A stretch of 64,000 nt of DNA. Source: Taeniopygia guttata. Taxonomy: Eukaryota > Chordata > Aves > Passeriformes > Estrildidae. Position numbers and translations under genes: made by a program. Shown here in pieces: positions 1 through 12,600 of this stretch. Each line of letters starts with the position of its first letter. The first letter of the stretch is position 1. The DNA is taken from assembly GCF_048771995.1 (NCBI RefSeq), contig NC_133024.1, forward strand, positions 115,101,501 through 115,165,500, in the 5' to 3' direction. Under the pieces are notes generated by a model. That model was not told the origin of the DNA. It worked only from the letters and a program-made list of their open reading frames with translations, and did no database searches.

Positions 1-528
1 CTCCACCACCTCCCTGGGCACCCAGATTCAATAAAATAAATAAACCACCCCCTTAGCTCCTAAGCAAAACCCCCAGCAAACACTTCCTGGGCAAGAACCA
101 AGTGCTTCCCCCATTCTGAAATGTCACAATTCCAAGTTTCCAGGAAATTCCTTCCTGCTGCAGTTTACTTCCTTCTCTTCTGCCCCCCTCTTACAAATTA
201 CTGTGAAATATTTTACCCTAAGACATATTTAAAGAACATGGAAAGAGCCATTAAAAAGGATGCAGGACTTCAGTGTTTGAGGAGCTTTTTCCATCACATT
301 GCACACAGCCACATCCATGGAAATTGAGGTTTTACCCCATCACTGGGAGATAAAAGTCACAGTGATCAGGTTTTTGATAGAATCTTTCATTAAAAAACCC
401 AATAAACTGACTTTTTAAAGACTGATATACCGCAAATGTGCCTCTTTTGGAAAGGAGCTCCTCAGGGAGAACAGAAGCTCAGGATTTAAGTCAGAATCAA
501 TTTTATATTGTACGTAATTAGTTCACAC

Positions 529-683
529 CTCCATATCTGAGGAATTCTTCCAGTACAGGATCCTGTAGGACAAGTGATAATGGTCCCTCATGACTTCCTC
601 CTCAGCTCCTCCTGGAGGAGAAATAATGATGTGGAGCAAAGAGTCACTGAGGTCCAGCCTTACACCAGGAGGCCCAATTTCAT
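529..683 (-). CDS. IFNAR1: IFNAR1 exon 8 (domain 4, first half)
   Basis: Acceptor TTTTCAG at 684 and donor GTGTGA at 523-528; enters phase 1, leaves phase 0, mirroring exon 4. It encodes NEIGPPGVRLDLSDSLLH and ends YRILYWKNSSDME. It is the last IFNAR1 exon in the window. Confidence 0.94.
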
Positions 684-3600
684 CTGAAAACAATAAAATA
701 AATAATTAAAATCCCACTAAAAATATTGCTTCAAAGACTGTCAGTGAAATCCATGATAACTTTGAAGAACACACAGTTAGAAGTATAATTTCATAGCTTT
801 GTTCAGAATATCAAGTCCTGAGAGACACTTCAATTAATTTCACTCTGTTCTTGTGAAATCCCCTCTCCAGGCTCCTGTCAGCTCATGAAGGCATTTGGCA
901 CCAGTTTGCTGAGCAATGAGCATTTCAGGAAACCATTTCCTTACTTGTTTTCAGAGGATCCACTTTGACTTCCCTGGAGAAGCAGGATTTGTTGTGCCCC
1001 TCCCTGGCCTGCACCCGCAGGTAAAAAAATCCAGTGGTGGTGATGACAGAGGACAAGTTGCATGAGGTGCTGGTGATGTTCTCACACCTGGGGACACTGA
1101 GCCACTTGTCTGAGTAATCATCATTGAGCTTCTTCCAGAACCCACTGCAAGAGAGAATTCAAGAGTTTTCATGTCAGCTCCCTCAACTCTCAAGAAATTC
1201 GTATTTGTTTGTACTGCACTTGGCTCAGTTTTGGGCAAAAAGGCCTCTAGTAATTAAAAAAAAAACAACCCCAGCATGTTAATATGAGACATTTCTGAGT
1301 GGAACAATGAAGATAAAAGGGCCAGGAAATACAAATCAGGGCTTTAACCAAGCCTCAGCAGAGAAATGAAATGCGGGGTGGACAGGTTCTGAAAATCCAA
1401 ATGAGAAGTTCTCACGTAGCTCTGTGCAGTCCATTGTTTTCCTGCCATGCCAAAGAATTCCCAAGGAATGCCAGGGGATCCCTCCTCTTCTGTTAGGTGC
1501 TGGCCATAGTATTTATGCAACAGCTGGAGATTGAGATACAGGTTTATAGAGCTGCTTCTTAGATTTCATGGATGTGGTTCGATGGGTTTTTATGGGATAT
1601 GATGGGGGGGGGGGGGTTTATGGCATTCCTTGTTTTTTGATGCAATATGATTTTTGTCTGGTTTTCTTTATGTGATACAGTGTTTTAGTGTGTGATATGA
1701 TGGGGTTTGATGTGACACAAGGGTTATTTCACGTGACAGGAGGGGGCTTTTATAGGACTTGATGGGTTTACGTGACACAAGATTTCTCTTAAAATGACAC
1801 AACATTTCTTTTATGTGACACAGCATTTCTTTTAATGTGACACTATGTGTTACCTTGTATTTTCTCCCCTATTTGGGTCTGCCCAGAACAAATCCAAGCT
1901 GCTGACAACTGAAACCTCCAACACCTGTATTTTTGCTCACTTTTACTCATCTCATTTCTTCACGTTTAAAAAGCCACTAAGCAATTCAAGTTTCCTCAGC
2001 ATTTAGGAGCCCCTTCCATCAGGAGTTTAACACCCCCAAAAACAGCCCAGTCCCCTGAAATTCCAGGCTGAGGTGTTCCATGGAATTCTTTCAATGAGCT
2101 GTTCACGCTCCCATTAGCACAGGAAGCCAGCAAATATTTCATTTTCAGCTCTAGGAAACACTTGCACAACACAACAAAGGGCGTTTCCAACGGCAGGGGT
2201 GGAATGGCTGAACTCACAGCAGGTACTGCACGTTGTAGTTCACACCCTGATTTTCCTGGGCATCCCAAAGCAGGTGGAATTTCATGTTCAAAGCCTGGAC
2301 ACTCACGTTGGTCGCACACAGGAGGTCGTTCACTGCTCAGGGGGGAGAAGGAAACCCAAAGTTACCAAAAAACTTCATGTTATGGACAGGGAATGGATAT
2401 TTCCCATGTCAATAATGAAAACATAAAGATTATTCATTATACAGATTGTAAGTCACAGACTGTGATATGTAAAGCAACTTATCAAGCCTTTGATTTAAAA
2501 ACCAGCTAAAAATAAATTCAGAAAAAAATTAAAGTACACAAATATTGAGAGGAACGGAAATAAACTGGTTTGGGAATAACATGAGGAGAAAAATGTATAA
2601 ACTACACGTCTGTATTTATTGTACATTTTGATTTTTTGTTTTAATAAAATATGAATGCAACAATTACTTAATATTTTGATCAAATACTTAAAACTTGCAT
2701 GTATCAGTTATTGCAATATTTTATTAAGCTACACATGTATTATTTTAATATTATTTTAATAGTATTAAAAAAATACATGCATATTTTTAAAATATTTTTA
2801 AAGACACAGATGTGTATTAATGTATTTTGTGTATAAAGAAATTTTAATTTACTATCAGTTACTTACATTTTGATGTACCATCAACTAAATATAATGTACC
2901 ACCCCTGTCCAATCTAATATTTGACTTTCTGCAGTTATTTTTTCCTAAAATAAGCATCTAAAAGCAACAGCGCAGCACAGAAAAGAATTTAATTTTGCAT
3001 AACAAGGTGGAAAACTGCCCCCTCAAAGGCTTTCTTCACCAGCTGTAAAAATCAATTCACCAAGGATTATATAAAACCAGCATTTTTTTAAGCTCAGCTC
3101 AACTTTCTGTGCATTCATTGAGTGCCAAGTATCCCAGAGGCTTTTGGGTTTTTTACTTCCCGATTCAGACACTGATTGAAAAATAAGAGTTTTCCAAAGC
3201 ACACAAGGAAGCTTTTGTTCCAAATTAATGCCAAAATTCACCTCATGGCAAAAACATTTCTGTACTATTAAAACTCTACCCTTGGCATATTTTATGTTGA
3301 TTGAGATGGGTAAATGCATATAATACATACATACATACATATGTATATGTATATGTATATGTATGTATATATATATGATATATATGGGAGATATGTATAT
3401 ACACATATGTATATCTCCCATTTATATATTTATTTTTTTTAATACCAAAGTGAGGAGGAATTTGGCCCTTCTGACTATTTCTGTTGTTTCAGAGCAACTG
3501 ACAGTGTGGCAGTTTAAGAGAAGTCATCACTGGCAGATGAGCTGATTTCCTGGGTACCTTTCTGGCTGGTTTTCACACAGCTGACGGGGCTGAACAAGCC

Positions 3601-6600
3601 CTGCTTTCCCTCACTGGGGAGATTTGCTTGGACCTTGAAGCAATAGGTGCTGTCTGGGGCAAGGTCATCAACGGTGTCAACAGGGAAAATGGTTTTACTC
3701 TGGAGCTGGAAGAAACAAACACAAAGAGCTGTGAGGGGAACTGTGCTTCCCCAGGGCCATCTTTAAATGATCATTTTGCAGGGTTTCAGCCCATTTGTAT
3801 CATGGTAAAACAGAGAAAGTAGGACAGAGTTTGAGCTGGAGAAATCCCACAGGGAAGTTTGCAGTTTAGCCAGTGACTGACAGGCAGGAACATTTTGGGC
3901 TCCTTTGCCATGGAAGTGGGGAGGGATTGGGCATGCCCAGGAATTCACCCCACAGGCATTCCAGAACGGAGCAGGACATTCCCATCCTTCCCCCACCCAA
4001 ACACCCCTCTCTCCTCTGCTTTTGGTCTCCCAGACTTGGTGGTGACTGACCATACACAATTGTACTTCTGGGCCTTGTGCTCCTTTGGTGTGTAATCCCA
4101 AAATCCCAGAGGGGGGAAGAGCCCTCCAGGATCATCCAGCCCCACCAGCATCACCCAAAGCGTGTCCCCAAGGCCACATCCAGACTCCTCTGGGACAATT
4201 CCAGTGACTCCAAACCTCCCTGGGCAGCTCATCCCAAGGCCTGACCACTCTGTGAGGGAAATTTAATTCTGTCTTTAATCTGATCCTCCCCTGATGCACC
4301 TTGAGGCCATTCCCTCTTGTCCTTTCCTCATTCCTGTGTTTCCCCGTGTCCCCTCCTGGCAGGAGCTGTGCAGAGCCACAAGGTCCCCCTAAGCCTCCTT
4401 TTCCCCAGGCTCAGCCCCTTTCCAGCTCCCTCAGGAATTCTCCAGCCCCTTCCCAGCTCCCTCAGGAATTCTCCAGCCCCTTCCCAGCTCCCTCAGGAAT
4501 TCTCCAGCCCCTTCCCAGCTCCCTCAGGAATTCTCCAGCCCCTTCCCAGCTCCCTCAGGAATTCTCCAGCCCCTTCCCAGCTCCCTCAGGAATTCTCCAG
4601 CCCCTTTCCACCCCTGGACACACTCCAGCTCTTCAAGGTCCTTTCTAAAGTGATGATTTTGATCGGATCTCCCTAAAGAACACAGATTGCCCTTTGACCC
4701 CTGCCCTAATTTAGATGACTCTCACTTCCCTAAAAAAGATAAAAAAGGAAGAGTTTCTCCCCTGCTCTTCACAGGAGAGCTCTGGGTGCTCTGCAGGACA
4801 CACATACTGCCTTGGAAACCAGTTCACAATGGCAACACTTCAAAAAAGTCCCTGGATCAGGGCAATCCAAATAAAACAATCCTATGGAAAGAACAAAATC
4901 ATCCCACCAAGAAAAACCACCTCTCCCAACTTACAAACCACACAGGAGCAGTTACACAGTGGCAGAACCAAACAATTCCATTTCAGAGCAAGAATTAAAG
5001 TCCATCTCTGACAGTTCTGGTAAGGTAAGTAACAAAAAAAGAAGTGCTCATACCTGAGCATGTGATGAGTTTTCCCAGAAGACCAGGTTATATTTAAAAC
5101 TCAGATCATTGATCCACATTTTTGTCTTCTGATTTGCTTCTGGAGGAGAAACCATAACTTTTACGACTCCATTTGTGGATTGCAATTCCAGTCCTGGTGG
5201 ACCAATCTGAGCTGCAAATATGGAAAGAAAAAAGAAGTTAAACATGTCTACTTGGAGAAAATAGACCCCAAAAGCAGTATACAATAACAAACCTGAAGTA
5301 CCTGCCTATGGTTTCTTACTTTTAATTCTTTTGAATAATCACCCACAGGATCTTAAGTTTTCATTACTCAGGTGGTTTCTAAAAGAAATTTAACTTAACA
5401 ACCAACTACCATCACCTGGTTCTAAAAACAGTTAAAATGATATATTACTAGTAAATGTTAAAAAAAAAAAAAAGTATAAATTATTCTAAAACCTGCAAGG
5501 CAAGAGACTTAGCTCAGTTCAATAAATCCAGCATCAAAGGAGGGCTTCAGTATCACTGGAACTGCTGAAAAGCCACAAACATCCCAAAACCAGGGTTCTT
5601 GGAGCAACCTGGCCTATGGAAGGTGTCCCTGCCTGATAGGATGGGCTTTAAGGTCCCGCCCAATACAGACCAGTCTGGGATTCTACAAAAACCTACTGTC
5701 AAAAAGGACTTTTCCAAGAAATAATCTGGGAAAATACAGAGTGACAGGAAATTCAGTCAGGAAACCAGCACAACTTGGAATAGTTTTCCCTTTTCAGAAA
5801 AGACAGAACTGCATGCCATGACCTGCAGATGCCTGGTCTTGTGTCCCTCTTGGGAAATTCACCATCCTGCTGTTACCAGCAGTGCAAACCACACGTGGTT
5901 TTTCCACACTCCCTCATTCCAGACTGCTTTGGGTTGGGAAGGACCTTAAACCTCATCCCACCCCACCCCTGCCATGGGGACACCTCCCACCGTCCCAGGC
6001 TGCTCCAGCCCCAGTGTCCAACCTGGCCTTGGGCACTGCCAGGGATCCAGGGGAATCTGGGAATTCCATCCCAGCCCTGCCCACCCTGCCAGGGAACAAT
6101 TCCCAATTCCCAATCTCCCACCCAGCCCTGCCCTCTGGCACTGGGAGCCATTCCCTGGCTCCTGTCCCTCCATCCTTGTCCCCAGTCCCTCTGCAGCTCT
6201 CCTGGAGCCCCTTCAGGCCCTGGCAGGGCTCTGAGCTCTGCCTGGAGCTTCTCCTCTCCAGGCTGAACATTCCCAGCTCTGCCAGCCTGGCTCCAGCCCT
6301 GGGGCTCCTCCGGGCTCTCTCCAGCAGCTCCAGGCGCTCCTGCTGCTCAGGGCTGGAGGCTCTGCAGGTGTGGTCCCACCTGAGCAGGGCAGGGGAGCAG
6401 AACCCTCCCCTGAGGTGCAGAAGGAAGCCAAGTGTCCCCAGCCCCCCGGGCTCGTACCGACGTGTTCGGGCACCATCTCCAGGACCTCGGACCACGGGGA
6501 CAGCAGGGGCCCCGCCTGGGCCCTCACGCGCACGTAGTGGTAATCGTAGTACTCGGAGATGGCCGAGGAGATGTCACAGCCTGTGCCAGCCACAGCCTGG

Positions 6601-9600
6601 CACCCCGGCAGCTCCTGCCAGCCCGTCTCCTTCAGCTCCGGCCTGCGGGACAGAGAACAGCCGGGGAGAGACAGCCCGGGATGAACAACAGCCCGGGATA
6701 AACGACAGCCCTGGGATAAACAACACCCTCGGATAAACCACAGCCCCGGGATAAACCACAGCCCGGGATAAACGACACCCTCGGATAAACCACAGCCCCG
6801 GGATGAACGACAGCCCGGGATAAACAGCCTATATTAAACAACAGCCCAGGATAAACAACAGCCCGGGATAAACAACAGCCCGGGATAAACAACAGCCCGG
6901 GATAAATGACAGCCCTGGGATAAATGACAGCCTGGGATAAACAACAGCCCGGGATAAATGACAGCCCTGGGATAAACGACACCCTCAGGATAAACAACAG
7001 CCCCGGGATAAATGACAGCCCCAGGATAAACCACAGCCCCGGGATAAACCACAGCCCCGGGATAAACCACAGCCCCAGTAGCCCCGGGATAAACATCTTA
7101 GATTAAACAACACCCCAGGATAAACAACAGCCCGGGATAAATGACAGCCCTGGGATAAACCACAGCTCTGGGATAAACCACAGCCCTGGGATAAACCACA
7201 GCTCTGGGATAAACCACAGCCCTGGGATAAACCACAGCCCCGGGATAAACCACAGCCCTGGGATAAACCACAGCCCCGGGATAAACCACAGCCCCGACAG
7301 CCCCGGGATAAACAGCCTAGATTAAACAACAGCCCGGGATAAACAACAGCCTGGGATAAACAACAGCCCGGGATAAATGACAGCCCTGGGATAAATGACA
7401 GCCCTGGGATAAACAGCCTAGATTAAACAACACCCTGGGATAAACGACAGCCGGGATAAATGACAGCCCTGGGATAAACCACAGCTCTGGGATAAACAAC
7501 AGCCCTGGGATAAACAACAGCCCTGGGATAAACAGCCTAGATTAAACAACACCCCGGGATAAACAACAGCCTGGGATAAACAACAGCCTGGGATAAACGA
7601 CACCCTCGGGATAAATGACAGCCCTGGGATAAACCACAGCCCCGGGATAAACCACAGCCCCGGGATAAACCACAGCCCCGGGATAAACCACAGCCCCGGG
7701 ATAAACCACAGCCCCGGGATAAACCACAGCCCCGACAGCCCTGGGATAAACAGCCTAGATTAAACAACACCCCCAGGACAAACAACACCCCCAGGACAAA
7801 CAGCCTAGATTAAACATCACCCCAGGATAAACAACAGCCCCGGGACAGACAACACCCCGTGAGAAACAAGGCTGACTCTTTAAAACGTGCAGAAGTTTAA
7901 TAGGGGATAGAGGGGACAGTGCCCAACACTGGGGTGCCTGGCAACCTGCCAGAGGCACACCTTCACTGCAAGCACTCTCAGCTGCTCTCCATTGCATTTC
8001 TCAGATGCATATTCATGAAGCTTATACATATTCAATGTTTCCTTCAGTTTACATGCTCCAGGCATTTTATATTTATAATATTTTATATTATTTTATAAAA
8101 ATAACATATTTATATTATTTATATGTTATATAAATTTATATTCAATGTTCCCTTGAGTTTACATGCTCCAGGAATTCTTTATCTTAGTTTGTCCCTGGCC
8201 TCATCTTAGAGCACAATGCAGGTGGGATTTTGAGAGTTTTGTATTTTACTTCCTCACAGATGGGATTTTGAGAGTTTTGTATTTTATTTCCTCACAGATG
8301 GGATTTTGAGAGTTTTGTATTTTATTTCCTCACAGATGGGATTTTGAGAGTTTTGTATTTTATTTCCTCACAGAGGCCCCCTGGTCTGTGGTTTGACAGT
8401 TATTGATAGCCCAAGGGGCAGTGGCAGATTTTTCTTTGGTGCTATTTGTCTGGTTCTTTTCCATGTTTTCTTATCATACAGACATTCCAGCCATTTTTAC
8501 AAGTACTTTCAATCAATATTAGCTATTTCACTATTGAATAGATATTGAGTAGATATTTCACTATTTGAATAGATATTTCACTACTATCAGTTAGTTACAA
8601 AAATAAAGGCATTAGCTATTATTTCAGAATGACAATTATTATTGTTTTATTAATTTAATTTTGAATTTTAATTGTATTAATTATTATTAATATTAATTAC
8701 TATATGAATACATATTAATAAGTTGTTCTATTAATCATCATTATTATTATTTCACAACTATAATTACTTCTGCAAAAGTTAATGTTATAATACACAGTAG
8801 ATAATCTTTTGCAGAAGCCTAAACTATAACATATATTTATCACACTAAAATATACAATCCACACAGGGATTAGAGTATTAACTATAAAAGGCTGACAAAT
8901 TATACTATATCAAAAGCAGTTAAAAAGAGATTACCAACTGTACTATATCAAAGTAATTTACAAAAGCCAATAATAGCAAAATACAATAATGACATACTCA
9001 TTTATAACATACCTCCGGGATAAATAGTCTGGGATAAATCCAACCCACAACCACTGAAATTATTCTTATTTTCTTCTTAACTTTAATAAACATCACCCTT
9101 TTCATGCTGCTTTATCATCGGTACAATCAGTGTTATCTCCTGTAAATTATCCTACAACTGCCAGAACACAGAATTACATCCTCAGGATTATTCTATTTCC
9201 TAGCCTGGCAAAGGTTTCATAATTCATGGGAAGAAATTTTAAAGTCCTGACAAAAGTGGTTAAAGGAGCATAAAACCAGCAGAATTATAACCACTAATTA
9301 TAACATGAGCCAGGAATGGAAATTAAGGGAAAACAAAAACACAGAGGTGAAAAGTGGAGTTCAGCAATAATCAGGTTTTCAGTAGCTCTTTTTAAATCAA
9401 CACACATCCACACCTCAGTAAAGAAAGAGATTTATAGAGACGTTTAAAATGTCCTGGCCAAAAAGAGGAGGCACAGACCTAAAGCAGCAATTGTTTACCC
9501 TCAACTCCTACCTTGTCTTTCACACCAGACTGACATTTAAAAAAATAAATCTATTTTCAAAGCAGCTGTTCTTATCTACGTATTGGAAAATAGGAACTGG

Positions 9601-12600
9601 GTTTTTTAAAATCCCAAATCCCAGAACGGTTTGGGTTGGAAGGGACCTTAAAGCCCATCCTGTTCCACCCCTGCCATGAGCACGGAACCTTCCACAATCC
9701 CAGGTTGCTCAGAATTTCAGTAATTTTGTCTCAGAAAGGTTTTTCAATCTTTACTTGTCAGGAAAGTGCCACAGAATGTCTGTGCTAATGTGTGCAAAAG
9801 AATTGGGATATGGAACAACTGAAGGAAACCAAGGAACTATTTAAGAACAAACCTTAAATTGTTTCATCTGGGCATTAAACTTGCAACTGAGAAAAGTGGG
9901 TTAATGAACAGTGAGAAATTACTTGAAAATTACACTGAAAATTCCCTCAGATCCTCTGTGTGTGGCCACAGCTAGAGAAACCAAACAAGGCAGAGACAAA
10001 ATAAACCTAAATTCCACTTCTGAGTGTGCCAAGAAACCTTCTGCAAGAGCCCTGCTGGTGGTTCAGTGTCTTATTTCTCTTGGGGTTCCTAAGGGTCAGG
10101 GTGACGCTGAGATTGTACCGAGTCTTTGCTCCCTAGGCCCACTCAGCCAAAGAAGGAGCCCGGAATGGTTCTGATTGTGTTTTCAAGGTGGTTTATTTCT
10201 TCTTATCTAAACATTCTTTCTCTGACCTGCCCAGCTCTGCCCAGCAAGGAGGCTGTGGCCATCTGCCCTGAGCCTCGGGTGGCTCCCACCTTATACACTC
10301 AAAACTTTGTGTGTATATTTACAATTTATTACCAATTCCCATCATTTATGTTGGACAGTGTGTCCCTATCCTAAACCAACAGGAAAGTGTCACCATCACA
10401 GCAAGGACAAGAAGAAGGAGAAGCAGGTCAGACATGCCCAAATCCTTCCATCTTGACCCCATTCTAAAAACCCCAAATTCTACTTTTCCACCCTGTGTTG
10501 GTTCAAATATCCCATTACTCAAACCCGTGTGGCTGGTAACTCCTCACAGGCCAGGATGGAAGGATGGGTGTTTTTGAGTTCACGCCGGGTCTGGAGCAGC
10601 CGGAGGGGCGTCCCGGAGCCCGTGTGCCCCGGAGCAGCAGGACACTCACCACTGGAACTGCGCTGAGAAGGTGACGCCGCGGGCGCTGCCCCCGTGCTCC
10701 CAGCTCAGGGAGAAGTTGGTGTTCACCGCCTGCACCCGCAGCCGCGCCGGGCTGGGCAGGCGGCTCTGGCCTGCGGAGACAGCGGGCACACGTCAGGAAC
10801 GGGGAGAGGAAACTCACAGGGAATGCTCACCTCTTACTGCAAACAGCAAAAACATACCAGGAGAAAAGGAAAATAAAGTAAAGTATTACCATAAAAAGCA
10901 AAGAAAATATCAGGATTAAAAGAAAATAAAATATAATGATAAAAGGCAAATAAAATATTAGGATAAAATTGAAATAAAATGTTAAAATAAAGTATTACAA
11001 CAAAAAGCAAAAAAAATTATTAGGATAAAATGGAAATAAAATTTAAAAATAAAATAAATAAAGTATTATGATAAAAGGCAAATAAAATATTAGAATGAAA
11101 TGAAAATAAATAAAGTATTATGATAAATGGCAAATAAAATATTAGAATGAAATGAAAATAAAATAAAGTATTATGATAAACGGCAAATAAAATATTAGAA
11201 TGAAATGAAAATAAAATAAAGTATTATGATAAATGGCAAATAAAATATTAGAATGAAATGAAAATAAATAAAGTATTATGATAAATGGCAAATAAAATAT
11301 TAGAATGAAATGAAAATAAAGTATTATGATAAATGGCAAATAAAATATTAGAATGAAATGAAAATAAATAAAGCATTATGATAAGTGGCAAATAAAATAT
11401 TAGAATGAAATGAAAATAAATAAAGTATGATAAACGGCAAATAAAATATTAGAATGAAATGAAAATAAAATAAAGTATTATGATAAACGGCAAATAAAAT
11501 ATTAGAATGAAATTAAAAGAAAATAAAGTATTATGATAAACGGCAAAAAAAATATTAGAATGAAATGAAAATAAAAAAGTATTATGATAAACGGCAAATA
11601 AAATATTAGGATAAAATGAAAATAAAATAAAGTATTATAATAAAAAGCAAAGAAAATATTAGGATAAAATAAAAATCAAATGAAGTATTATAATAAAAAG
11701 CAAAGAAAATATTAGGGTAAAATAAACATAAAATATTACAATAAAAAGAAAAGGAAATATTAAGATAAAATGTTAAAGTATTACAATAAAAAACAAAGGA
11801 AATATTAGGATGAAATTAAAATAAAATGCTAAAATAAAATAAAGTATTACAATAAAAGGCAAAAAATATTAGGATAAAATGAAGACAAGATATTACAATA
11901 AAAAGCAAAGAAAATATGATAAAATGAAGATAAAATATTACAATAAAAAGAAAAGCAAATATTAAGATAAAAAACATAAATTATTACAATAAAATAAAAT
12001 ATAAAATAAATAAAATATTATAATAATTCAAATTAAAAAATAAAATAGAATAAAAACAAAATAAATAAAATAAAACCCAAAAATTAAAAAATAAAATCGA
12101 TATAAAATTAAAATAGAAAACAAAATAGAAAATAATGAAAATAAAAATTGCATCAAAGAAGTAAAACACAAAATACAATAAAATATTTTTTTTTAGATAT
12201 AATAAAAATTAAAATAAAATGCAACCAAATTTCAATAAACTGAAATAAAAACAAATAAAAAACAATATAAATGAAACAAAACTAACTAACAAACCCAAAA
12301 TGAACTAAAATACACCTCTAGACCATGACATTCTAGTTTATCAGCTGGGCAGTGATGCCTCTTCCTGGCCCTGGCTTTGGGACAGCAAATCCAATTTCTT
12401 TTTCTACACAATTCCCTGTCTACAAAGGGCACGTGTGCCAAAGCAGAGTGACTGAATTCTGCCAAATCCTTTTGGGGAATTGAGTGGCATCCACATGATT
12501 TTGGGAAATAACTCCTGAAAGCACAAAATCACAAAAGCCAAATAATTCACTTAAACCTTGTGGCTCCCACTACGGAATTTATTCCCACAAGGGATTTGTT

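Noticed and set aside
1-528. Search for IFNAR1 exon 9
   Set aside because: No minus-strand acceptor followed by a TVYC-type strand F motif was found, so the remaining exons are placed outside the window.
5882-6736. 284-codon plus-strand frame
   Set aside because: It runs through an antisense CR1 and across IFNAR1 exon 3 on the wrong strand; similar frames appear at every CR1 copy.
6632-7789. Several minus-strand frames encoding VYPGA/LSRGC-type repeats
   Set aside because: They are translations of the 19-bp minisatellite in IFNAR1 intron 2; adjacent frames are equally open and no start or splice context supports them.
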